Assembly: GCA_025361995.1 (NCBI GenBank)
Contig: JANYIP010000115.1
Coordinates: 1-17,468 of the forward strand
Reading direction: 5' to 3'
Source of the DNA: Streptomycetales bacterium
Lineage (GTDB): Bacteria > Actinomycetota > Actinomycetes > Prado026
DNA length: 17,468 nucleotides
Part shown: in pieces, positions 1-6,886 of the stretch
Layout of the letters: each line of letters starts with the position of its first letter
How positions within the stretch are numbered: the stretch's first letter is position 1
The notes under the pieces: generated by a model
The model's input: only the letters and a program-made list of their open reading frames with translations
Told to the model about the DNA's origin: nothing
Database searches by the model: none
Made by a program: the position numbers and the translations under genes

Positions 1-358
1 ATCGAGAACCAGACTTCGACCAGGTTCATCCAGGAAGCGTGGGTCGGGGTGAAGTGCACGACCACGCGAGGGTTCGCCGCCAGCCAGGCGTTGACCGCGG
101 GGTGCTTGTGCGCGGCGTAGTTGTCCATCACCAGGTGCAGCTCGACCCCGGGGTAGGCCGCGGCGACTTGGCGCAGGAACGCGACGAACTCGGTGTTGCG
201 GTGCCGGGGCTTGCACGCAGCGGTGACCTGACCGGTGGCGATCTCCAACGCCGCGAACAGCGTCGTCGTGCCGTGCCGGACGTAGTCGTGGGAGCGGCGC
301 TCGGCCAGCCCTGGTTGCAGGGGCAGGATCGGGGCGGTGCGGTCCAGGGACTGGATCT
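1..358 (-). CDS. IS630-family transposase, 3' exon (catalytic DE part), runs off the left edge
   Basis: On the minus strand the sequence from 358 to 1 is open for 118 codons in the frame set by the spliced 5' exon. It encodes the rest of the IS630 catalytic domain: QIQSLDRTAPILPLQPG, RSHDYVRHGTTTLFAALE, then VMDNYAAHK (second catalytic Asp) and HASWMNLVEVWFS (Asn-x-x-Glu, the catalytic Glu) at the edge. No start codon or SD belongs to this segment, so it should be translated only after splicing to 2591-3128. Together the exons give about 298 residues up to the window edge. The family is usually around 350, so a few dozen residues lie to the left. No internal frameshift is visible, so the transposase would be intact in a spliced mRNA. 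Confidence 0.85.
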
Positions 359-455
359 GTTGGGTCGGGGACGGGACGCCGTGCAGCATTTTGGCTGTTG
401 GTTTTCCCGTCCCCGCCCGCCGAACCCGGCGTGCGAGTTCCCCCGCACCGGGCTC
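359..455 (-). ncRNA. Group II intron domains V and VI
   Basis: Domain V is the 34-nt hairpin at 455-422. Its lower stem GAGCCCGG pairs with CCGGGTTC and contains the AGC catalytic triad. The upper stem TGCGGG pairs with CTCGCA and closes on a GGAA (GNRA) tetraloop. Domain VI follows (421-359): CGGGGACGGGA pairs with TCCCGTCCCCG over 11 bp, and a further GGG/CCC pair encloses an unpaired A at position 365. That A is 7 nt from the 3' splice site, the expected place for the branch-point adenosine. All this is seen directly by base pairing; the catalytic roles are known from the family. Confidence 0.92.
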
Positions 456-472
456 TCCACGTGATCTGTTGG

Positions 473-2002
473 TCATGCGATGAGTTCTGAGACCCGCCCG
501 ACGAACGCCTCATCGTCGTGGTCGGTGTGGCGGAATCGTGCGCCCGCTGGGTCGACCTCGCCGATGTTGTATGGCGTGCTGATCTTCGCGCCGCGGAACC
601 GGTAGCGCTCGACCCGCATCTTCGCCGGGTTGTAGAGGACCAGACCGTCCTCACAGATCCGGTCGGTGCCGTAGTACCGGTTCCGGGTCTGTTTCCAGGT
701 CAGGTGGGGGTGCTTGCGGCGAATCCAGTAGATCATTCTCCACCACGCGTAGTAGCCGAGGTAGGAGAATGTCTTCTTGGACGCCCCGTAGCGGAAGTAG
801 GCAGCCCAACCCCGAAGAATCGGGTTGATCTTCCGCAGCACCTGGCTGAGCCGAAGTGAGGTCGTCTGAGGCCCGGTGGCCTCCTTGATCTTGTGCATCA
901 CCCTGGCCAGCGCCTCCTTCGAGGCGATGGTCCGCACCACACGGCGACCGTCGCGACCGGGCCACCGCTGGATGCGGAAACCCAAGAACACGAAGCCATC
1001 GTCGATGTGGGTGATGTGGGTCTTGCTCTCCGAGAGGGTCATCCGCAGCTTTGTTGCCAGCATCTGACCGACCTGCGCCCGGATCGCTTCCGCGTCGGAC
1101 CTGGTGCCGTGCACGAGCACGACAAAGTCGTCGGCGTAACGGATCAGACGGTAGTTCGGCAGCCCTTTGCGGCGGCGATGTGCCCGCCGCCACGGCGGGC
1201 TCATGTCCTGTTCCCAGACCGACGCAAAGTGCCGGTCCAGGACGGACAGGTAGATGTTGGCGAGCAGCGGTGAAGCGACCCCGCCTTGTGGCGTGCCCGT
1301 CAAGCTCGCCACCAGACCACCGTGCTGCTGGAGGATCCCGGCCCGCAGAAACCCTCGGACCAGGCGCAGCACCTTGCGATCGGTGATGCGTTCTCCCACC
1401 AGGTCCATCAGGATCTGGTGATCGACATTGTCGAAGCACGCGGTGATGTCCCCTTCCACCACCCACTCATAGGAGCGGCTGGTGAGCTGGTGGATCTCGG
1501 CGATAGCGTCTTGGGCCCGACGCCCGGGTCGATACCCGTAACTGGACGGGTAGAAGTCGACCTCGAAGATCGGTTCCATGACCAGCTTGAGGGCCATCTG
1601 TGCAACCCGGTCCCGCAGCGTCGGAATCCCCAAGGCGCGCAGTTTCCCGCCCCTCTTGGGGATCATCACCTGCCGAACCGGCAACGGAGTGAACGAACCG
1701 TCCCGCAACGAGGTTCGCAACTCCTCCAGGAACGCGAACACCCCCTGGTCCTCGACGTCGACGCGAGTCACCGCGTCGACGCCTGCTGTCATGGCGCCCT
1801 TGTTGCCCGCGACCCGGTCCCAAGCCACCACCAACGTGGCCCGGTCCCAGACCAGGTTGAACACATCAGCGAACCGGCGTTCCGGTTCGTTCCTTGCCCA
1901 ACGATGCAGCTTGCGCTGATGCTCAAGTACCCGCCCCGCAGCCTCCCCGAAAGTCGGCCACACAAGCGATGCGCCGCTATTCAACGACGACCTCCTCCCC
2001 AC
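473..2002 (-). CDS. ltrA: Group II intron-encoded reverse transcriptase/maturase
   Basis: A 509-residue intron-encoded protein that helps its intron fold and splice and copies it into DNA targets. Visible RT blocks include PLPVRQVMIPKRGGKLRALGI split over RT1-2, YGYRPGRRAQDAI, the GDITACFDNVDH palm Asp motif, TPQGGVASPLLANIYL, and the catalytic YADDFVVL near residue 290. The thumb/maturase region follows with FLGFRIQRW, LRGWAAYFRYG and WKQTRNRYYG. The protein ends about 60 residues later with no HNH endonuclease motif, so it is an endonuclease-minus type that would rely on single-stranded or nicked targets. The start used is GTG at 2002; a GGAGGAGG-like stretch near it makes the exact start uncertain. 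The gene sits in domain IV, upstream of domain V. Confidence 0.93.
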   Translation of the reverse strand: MGRRSSLNSGASLVWPTFGEAAGRVLEHQRKLHRWARNEPERRFADVFNLVWDRATLVVAWDRVAGNKGAMTAGVDAVTRVDVEDQGVFAFLEELRTSLRDGSFTPLPVRQVMIPKRGGKLRALGIPTLRDRVAQMALKLVMEPIFEVDFYPSSYGYRPGRRAQDAIAEIHQLTSRSYEWVVEGDITACFDNVDHQILMDLVGERITDRKVLRLVRGFLRAGILQQHGGLVASLTGTPQGGVASPLLANIYLSVLDRHFASVWEQDMSPPWRRAHRRRKGLPNYRLIRYADDFVVLVHGTRSDAEAIRAQVGQMLATKLRMTLSESKTHITHIDDGFVFLGFRIQRWPGRDGRRVVRTIASKEALARVMHKIKEATGPQTTSLRLSQVLRKINPILRGWAAYFRYGASKKTFSYLGYYAWWRMIYWIRRKHPHLTWKQTRNRYYGTDRICEDGLVLYNPAKMRVERYRFRGAKISTPYNIGEVDPAGARFRHTDHDDEAFVGRVSELIA

Positions 2003-2590
2003 CAGTCCTGCTGCTGATCACGCTGCCGCCCTTCCCGATGTGACCGGCTCTCCCGGCCTCGCAGTACTACGGCGGCTCCGCCACGACCCGATGCCATCAG
2101 CGGGCGTCGCGCCTGCCCCTCGGCCGGCAGGGCGCCGGTCGGGTCGGGCGACACCGGATCGCTTCCCACGTTCACTGGTGTCCGTTACGACGGGGACCGG
2201 CGCCCAGCTATACCCCGGTGGCATCGCCACGGGCCGCACATCACAGTCTTGGCCCGGGCCTCCCGCCGCCCAAATCTCAAAGACGACGGAAGCAGACAGA
2301 TCAAAAGCCACGACCTGCCCAGCACCACGAAGCGACCCATCCACCAGATTCAGCAGGTCGCCGACGACTGACGAGGCTTCAACCACTGGTTCAGTTCCCT
2401 TACGCCTTCCCGTCCTCGCTAGCGGGCACGAGCCGTCTGGCAGTACCGACCCGTCCCTACCTTGTCGAGGCTGCTCCCGGCCTCGCCCCCAACCCAGGGT
2501 TCGGCCTGCCTCCAGCTTCAACCAGTCACTGTGATGACCGGCGGCGGGCACCTCCTCCCGCACGGCTAACACCAGCGCCTCGTGGCGCAC
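2003..2590 (-). ncRNA. Group II intron 5' RNA region (domains I-III and start of IV)
   Basis: These 588 nt lie between the 5' splice site and the RT start. They begin with GTGCG and contain no convincing gene. By position they form the domain I scaffold (with the exon-binding sequences) and domains II-III. I did not derive a full fold, so internal domain limits are not given. Confidence 0.75.
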
Positions 2591-3128
2591 GGGACTTCTC
2601 GTCCACGCACAGCACGACCGCGTTCTCCGGCGGGGCCAGGTACAGCCCGACGACGTCGGTGACCTTGGCCACCAGAGCCGGGTCGGTGGAGAACCGGAAC
2701 GACTCAGCCCGCCAGGGCTGGACCCGGTACTCCCTCCACGCCCGGGCCACGGTGGCGTCCCCGATCCCCAGGTGGGCGGCCAGCAACCGGCTCGACCAGT
2801 GCGTCACCGCGTACTTCTTCGGCGGCGGGGTCAACGTCGCGGCCACGAGCTGGCGGTGGTCCACCGTGCGCGGACGCCCCGACCGCGCCTCGTCTTCCAG
2901 ACCGGCCAGACCAGCGCGCTCGTAGCGCTCCCGCCACCCGATCACCGTCGGCCGCGACACCCCGACCTGCGCGGCGATCGCCGTGTTCGACAATCCCTCC
3001 GCCGACAGCAGCACGATCCGGGCCCGCAGCGCCAGCCCCGCCCGACCCGACGAGGCACGCGTCAACCGCACCAGCTCGTCACGCTCACCCTCACGCAACC
3101 CCAAAGCCGGGGCAGGACGATTCGCCAT
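2591..3128 (-). CDS. IS630-family transposase, 5' exon (N-terminal HTH part)
   Basis: This is the N-terminal 179 codons plus one base of an IS630-type DDE transposase. It has a helix-turn-helix near residues 40-70 (GVSRPTVIGWRERY), a linker rich in Pro/Arg, a second helical region, and the beginning of the catalytic fold at VVLCVDEKS, whose Asp is the first catalytic carboxylate. ATG at 3128 (MANRPAPAL) is preferred over a TTG ten codons upstream because family members begin this way; a G-rich weak SD lies just before it. Contiguous reading past DEKS runs into unrelated residues and a stop at 2526, inside intron sequence. If the intron 359-2590 is removed, the split codon C|AG restores DEKSQIQSLDRTAP, the usual IS630 sequence. 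Function therefore depends on intron splicing. Confidence 0.85.
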
Positions 3129-3181
3129 ACCCCATCGTCCCAGCCAACCAACCGTCAATCAACTAACGACGCGCGGCACTA
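3129..3181. other. Probable IS630 end and TA target dinucleotide
   Basis: This short interval separates the transposase start (3128) from the regulator fragment. The TA at 3180-3181 is flanked on the IS side by GTGCCGCGC (minus strand) and on the other by the last codons and stop of the decayed regulator. This fits an IS630 TA insertion site, but the opposite end and its repeat are outside the window, so the boundary is a guess from context. Confidence 0.35.
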
Positions 3182-4593
3182 AGTCAGCGCCCCAGCGCCA
3201 GCAGGTCTCGCGCCCCTTCTGCCTTCCCCGCTGCCCTGCGTACACGGGCAAAGCCCAGGAGGTAGATCATCTCGACCAACGGTTGCCCGTACGACCAGTA
3301 CGTCGTCGGCAGCATCGTCCAGGCGGCATCGGCCGGGGCCGTAGTCCCCCTGGTTGTAGTTTGGTCATCGCGTCCGCCCACTGCCCCCGCCCAACGGTGG
3401 TGTAGCCGGAAGCTTCGGCATCGGCCAGCCAAGTTGCCAGCTCCGCACGCGCCCGCTGGCTGGATACGAAGTCACCGGCCCGGGCCAGATCGACGACCAG
3501 GGCAGCGTGGATCGTCTCCTGAGCCGGCAAGCCCGCTGGGGGCGTGTGATGTCCGGTGAGCGTCGCAGTCGCCGCAGGGAGTCGGCGGCGTCGGCCTCGA
3601 CCAGGCAGACCTCCACGGTTTCCGGTTGCATGACCGGTCGTACGGCCGCCCACCGCTGGTACAGGTCATCGCGCTGGCTAAAGCGGGCCGACATCATCGC
3701 GCGTGCGCACAGCACCGGACGTTTGACCGATCGATTCGTCGGGGACAGCCTCCAGCCCGCGCACCAGCGTCGACCCCTCGATGTAGTACGCGGTCGCTGT
3801 CCGGTCGAGCCGTGACTCGATCAGGTCCAGCGCTAGGTCGTACGCCGCTGCTGCCAGCGCGCGACATCGCCCGCTCGAGGTCGGATGCGGCGAAGAGCAG
3901 CGCGGCCTTGCGGTGCAGCTCTGCCCAGCGGGAGGGCTCATCCCGCTCGGGCAGCTCACCCAGGTGGCCCCGAATCACCGAGTGCAGCTGCCAGCACATC
4001 GGCGACTGCTGGGGCACCGGCGACAGGAACAGGGCGTTACGCTCGAGGTAGTCCATGTGGGCCGCGGCATCGAGCTGGCCTCGCAGTTCGTTCGCATCCT
4101 TGACGCTCAGTGTGTCCAGCACGGCTGTGTCGAGCAGGAACTGCTGGACCTGCGGAGGTTGAGCCAGGAATACCTCCTCGGTGAGGTAGTCCGCTGAGTC
4201 GCGGCCGGTGTCACCCAGCTGCGTCCGCTCGGGGTCGATCACAGCCAACGGCAACCGAGCCGTCAGAGCGACTGCAACCGGCCAGCCACCCGTGAGCTCC
4301 TGGATGGCTGACACATGAGCAGCGATGTCGTCCTCGCCGCGAACCCTACGCGCAAGCAGCGCATCCCGGGTCTCCTCAGGCGAGAAGAAGAGATCCTTGC
4401 CGCGGACCCGCACCACGTTGCCAGCGACCACGCCTCGGGCCAGCCGGAGGGGGGGCCGGGTACGCGAGACCAGCGTCAACCGCATCCTCGGGCCCAGACC
4501 CGCGACCAGCGAGTCCAGCGCCGCCAATAGGTGCGGGTCGACGACGAAGGGGAGGTCGTCGATCACCAGGATCCTTCTCGCCGTGCCCTTCGC
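3182..4593 (-). pseudogene. Decayed MalT-like LuxR-family (STAND ATPase) regulator fragment
   Basis: Full-length members are about 900-residue transcription activators with an AAA/STAND ATPase, TPR-like repeats and a C-terminal LuxR HTH. The best-preserved frame (4593-3870) shows the Walker B strand LVIDDLPFVVD, then SRTRPPLRLARG, LTGGWPVAVALTARL, YLTEEVFLAQPP, FLLDTAVLDTLS, YLERNALFLSPV, LHSVIRGHLGEL and WAELHRKAALLF. Later homologous-looking segments lie in successively different frames: YDLALDLIESRLD (3870-3715), RFSQRDDLYQRWAAVRP (3715-3550), VVDLARAGDFVSSQRARAEL (3520-3350) and YWSYGQPLVEMIYLLGFARV (3330-3184). At least four frameshifts are needed. The Walker A region is missing (a stop at 4594-4596 precedes it) and no LuxR HTH is seen before the IS at about 3181. 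It lies downstream of the sugar importer and may once have regulated it. It is almost certainly non-functional. Confidence 0.8.
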
Positions 4594-4644
4594 TCAGGCT
4601 CGCAAGCCTAGCTTCGGGTGTGCGGCTCTCCTTGCGCCCCGGCT

Positions 4645-4899
4645 CTAGCTGTTGCGGTCTTCGATCCGGCCGCGGGTGCGCTGGTCCGGCGGTACGCGGT
4701 ACAGCGCCGCGAGGCCTCGAGCGGTGTTCCACATGGCGCCGCCGAGACCGAGCACGAGCAGTGCGCCGGACACCGTCGTGTAGTGACCTTGGGCTGTCGA
4801 GACCGCTAAGGCGACGAATCCCAGGCCAAGGAATGCGATCAGCCTCAGGCCGTACCGCTTGACCGTTCGCTGCTGACTGGACTGACTCATCGCGCTCAT
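4645..4899 (-). CDS. Small two-helix membrane protein coupled to the sugar permease
   Basis: An 84-residue protein of unknown function. A polar, basic N-terminus (MSAMSQSSQQRTVKRYGLR) precedes a first hydrophobic helix (about 19-36), a short loop with TAQGHYTT, a second helix (about 43-60) and a charged tail ending RIEDRNS. Its ATG (4899) overlaps the TGA of the upstream permease as ATGA, so it is almost certainly translationally coupled and made with the importer. A second in-frame ATG lies at 4890. I recognise no named family. Its place as the last gene of the operon suggests a small accessory or assembly subunit of the importer, but that is inference. It reads as intact, with Lys/Arg placement predicting both termini in the cytoplasm. 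Confidence 0.75.
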   Translation of the reverse strand: MSAMSQSSQQRTVKRYGLRLIAFLGLGFVALAVSTAQGHYTTVSGALLVLGLGGAMWNTARGLAALYRVPPDQRTRGRIEDRNS

Positions 4900-5813
4900 C
4901 CCTTGACCGACCCGGCGGTGAGACCGCGGACGAAGAATCGCTGCATCGACAAGAACACGATGACAGGGATGATCATCGAGAGGATGCCGCCAGCAGTGAC
5001 GAGCTCCCACCCCGTCCCCTGCTGACCGAGGAGGTTGTTCACTGCGATGGTCACCGGCTGGTTCTCACCGGGACCGATGAACACCAGCGCGACGAGCAGG
5101 TCGTTCCACGTCCAGAGGAACTGGAAGATCGCGAAGGCTGCCAGTGCGGGCGTGGACATGGGAAGGATCAGCCGCCAGAACGTGGTGAAGTGACTGGCGC
5201 CATCGATCTTGGCGGACTCGATGACCTCCTTCGGCAGCGTGGACATGTAGTTGCGCAGGATGAAGATCGCGAGCGACATGCCGAACCCGATGTGGGCCAG
5301 CCAGGCGGCCGGGAACGTCCCCGCGAGGTGGAGCTGGGAGTAGAGCTGGAGGATCGGCACGAAGGCCACGTAGTTCGGGATGACAAGCATGCTCACGATG
5401 AGGATGAACAGGGTGTCTCGTCCGGGGAACCGCATGAAGGTGAAGGCGTAGGCCGCGAAGGCAGCGATCAGGATGGGGATGAACGTCGCGGGCAGCGCGA
5501 TGGCGAGGCTGTTGATGAGGGCAGTGCCGATGCCGGCCTGGTGGATCGCGTCGGTGTAGTTGGCGGTAGTGAGCTGGGGAATGTACTTGAACGGGTGGAG
5601 GAAGACCTCCCACCAGCCGGAGGAGTTGGAGTCGTCGACCGTACGGAACGACGTGACGATGACCCCGAGGGCGGGAACTATCCACAGGAAGCAGATCAGG
5701 AGGACCGAAATCTTGACGGGCCAGCTCGCCCGACCTGCGCCTCCCTCGCCACCTGCGCCGCGCCGCTTCTTCTTCGGGCGCACGTCGGTCGGGGGAGCCA
5801 ATGTGGCTGTCAT
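4896..5813 (-). CDS. Carbohydrate ABC transporter permease, MalG/UgpE type
   Basis: A 305-residue inner-membrane subunit of a CUT1 sugar importer. A basic Lys/Arg and Gly-rich N-terminal tail (residues 10-30) precedes the first helix (about 33-54). An extracellular segment with SNSSGWWEVFLHPF follows, then five more helices. The cytoplasmic EAA loop is ESAKIDGASHFTTFWRLILP (residues 199-218), the docking site for the ATPase. The C-terminus, FFVRGLTAGSVKG, is typical of MalG-like proteins. The ATG at 5813 overlaps the upstream permease stop (ATGA), and its own stop overlaps the next gene, so three genes are coupled head to tail. No ATPase gene lies nearby; in Actinomycetota such importers usually share an MsiK-type ATPase encoded elsewhere. 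Confidence 0.95.
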   Translation of the reverse strand: MTATLAPPTDVRPKKKRRGAGGEGGAGRASWPVKISVLLICFLWIVPALGVIVTSFRTVDDSNSSGWWEVFLHPFKYIPQLTTANYTDAIHQAGIGTALINSLAIALPATFIPILIAAFAAYAFTFMRFPGRDTLFILIVSMLVIPNYVAFVPILQLYSQLHLAGTFPAAWLAHIGFGMSLAIFILRNYMSTLPKEVIESAKIDGASHFTTFWRLILPMSTPALAAFAIFQFLWTWNDLLVALVFIGPGENQPVTIAVNNLLGQQGTGWELVTAGGILSMIIPVIVFLSMQRFFVRGLTAGSVKG

Positions 5814-6793
5814 CGTGCTGCCTCCTCGGCCCGGAAGTGCCTGACCTGGTAGATCATGATCGGGATGACGGCGACCGTGAGCATCACCACGATGGACGCT
5901 GCGGCACCGTTGTTGATGTTCGTGAACAGCTGGTTGAAGAAGTCCACGCCGATCACGTTCGTGTTGAAGTTCCCGTTCGTCATGACGTAGACGATGTCGA
6001 AGATCTTCATGACGCCGATGGTGACTGTGACGAAGACGGTCACGATCGTGCCCTTGATCTGCGGAAGGATCACCCGACCGAAGATCTGGCGCTCGTTGGC
6101 GCCGTCGATGCGAGCTGCTTCGAGGGTCTCAGTCGGGACTCCTTTGATCGCTGCGGACAGCAGGACCATGGAGAACCCGATCTGCATCCACAGCATCATC
6201 ACCATGAGCAAAATGCTGTTGAAGTGCAGTGTGCTCGTAGCGAGCCACGGAATTGGTTGCCGGCCGAAGGCCGTCCAGATCGCATTCAGGAGACCGATCT
6301 GCGGCTGACCGGGAGGGCTGTACGCGTAGACGAAACGCCACACTGTCGCAGCGCCGACCGCGCTGATCGCCATCGGCAGGAAGATGATCGTCTTGGACGC
6401 CTTCTCCGAACCCGGCCTGAGGTGGTCAGCGAGAATCCCCACCGCGAGACCGAGCACGATCGTTGCTGCGGGCACGATCAGGATCCACAGCAACGTGTTG
6501 TAGAGCGTCTGCTGGAAGTCGTGGGACTTGAGCAGGTCGGTGTAGTTCTTGGTGCCCACAAATTTTGTGCTGTCGTCGTTCTTGAAGCTCAGGAAGACCG
6601 TCCGGATGGCGGGATAGATCAGGTAGAGCGTGATCGCCAGGAACGCCGGGGCGATGTAGGCGTACGGCTTGATCCGATCTTCCCACTTGCCCGGGAGAAA
6701 CTCGACGATCTTGTTGAGAATCCAGTACAGGACGAGCGCGACGCCGATCCCCGCAAGGACGGTGAGTATCGCTGAGAACCCTTTGAAGAGCAC
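5810..6793 (-). CDS. Carbohydrate ABC transporter permease, MalF/UgpA type
   Basis: A 327-residue partner permease. It has an extra N-terminal hydrophobic helix (residues 5-27) before the conserved core starting PYAYIAPAFLAITLYLIYP. The core includes VFLSFKNDD, NTLLWILIVPAATIVLGLAVGILAD and IIFLPMAISAVGAATVWRF, and the EAA loop ETLEAARIDGANERQIFGRV (223-241). Start is GTG at 6793, chosen because AAGGAAGG lies about 10 nt upstream. It follows the binding-protein gene after a 93-nt gap holding a strong hairpin (6838-6877), and its stop overlaps the start of the MalG-like gene. With that protein it should form the transmembrane pore for the sugar delivered by the lipoprotein encoded at 6887-8215. 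Confidence 0.95.
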   Translation of the reverse strand: MLFKGFSAILTVLAGIGVALVLYWILNKIVEFLPGKWEDRIKPYAYIAPAFLAITLYLIYPAIRTVFLSFKNDDSTKFVGTKNYTDLLKSHDFQQTLYNTLLWILIVPAATIVLGLAVGILADHLRPGSEKASKTIIFLPMAISAVGAATVWRFVYAYSPPGQPQIGLLNAIWTAFGRQPIPWLATSTLHFNSILLMVMMLWMQIGFSMVLLSAAIKGVPTETLEAARIDGANERQIFGRVILPQIKGTIVTVFVTVTIGVMKIFDIVYVMTNGNFNTNVIGVDFFNQLFTNINNGAAASIVVMLTVAVIPIMIYQVRHFRAEEAAR

Positions 6794-6837
6794 TGGCCCC
6801 TACCTTCCTTTGAGGAGACTCAGCCGGCGTGGTCGAA

Positions 6838-6877
6838 CCGCGGGGGCGTGCGGGTCCATGTCCGCACACCCCCGCGG
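6838..6877 (-). promoter_or_regulatory. Strong intercistronic hairpin between binding protein and permease genes
   Basis: The two 16-nt arms, 6877-6862 and 6853-6838, pair completely apart from one G-U wobble, closing on an 8-nt loop. The hairpin lies 10 nt after the binding-protein stop and 44 nt before the permease start. No T-run follows on the minus strand, so a simple terminator is less likely. In comparable operons (malE-malF type) such structures stabilise the upstream mRNA or attenuate readthrough, giving an excess of binding protein over permease; that role here is inferred. Confidence 0.8.
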
Positions 6878-6886
6878 AGATCTCGG

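Larger units (their letters stand above)
359..2590 (-). mobile_element. Complete group II intron inside the IS630 transposase gene
   Basis: This is a self-splicing retroelement of 2,232 nt. The 5' end is GTGCG (2590-2586), matching the GUGYG consensus. The 3' end is CCCAAC, matching the usual AY ending. Between them lie about 590 nt of 5' RNA domains, the RT/maturase gene (473-2002, domain IV) and domains V and VI. The boundaries are fixed independently by host-gene coding: ligating ...AAGTCCC to AGATCCAG... restores the transposase reading frame with no lost or extra residue. Insertion in the conserved DEKSQIQ segment of a multicopy IS is a typical homing strategy for these elements. I could not confidently identify EBS/IBS pairings by eye. 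Confidence 0.9.
1..3180 (-). mobile_element. IS630-family insertion sequence, partial, interrupted by a group II intron
   Basis: The element reads on the minus strand. Its transposase starts at 3128 and runs off the left edge of the window, so only one end is present. It is split by a 2,232-nt group II intron (359-2590). The likely outer end is just upstream of the transposase start, at a TA dinucleotide at 3180-3181; IS630/Tc1 elements are known to insert at and duplicate TA. I could not verify the terminal inverted repeat because the partner end is outside the window. The element abuts the decayed regulator at 3182-4593. The family call is firm from the DDE protein; the exact end is inferred. 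Confidence 0.75.

Noticed and set aside
2018..2590. 190-codon minus-strand frame starting at the intron 5' splice site
   Set aside because: It lies in the structured 5' RNA region of the intron, with no recognisable protein pattern.
4596..4609. AGGCT/AGCCT short inverted repeat as an operon terminator
   Set aside because: A 5-bp stem with a 4-nt loop and no T-run is too weak to support.
5801..6775. Plus-strand frame of 324 codons opposite the MalF-like permease
   Set aside because: Its product is an unnatural Asp/His/Arg-rich string that mirrors the membrane helices of the permease on the other strand.
6838..6877. Hairpin as a rho-independent terminator of the binding-protein gene
   Set aside because: No T-run follows on the minus strand and the permease genes continue the operon. 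I kept it as a stabiliser or attenuator.
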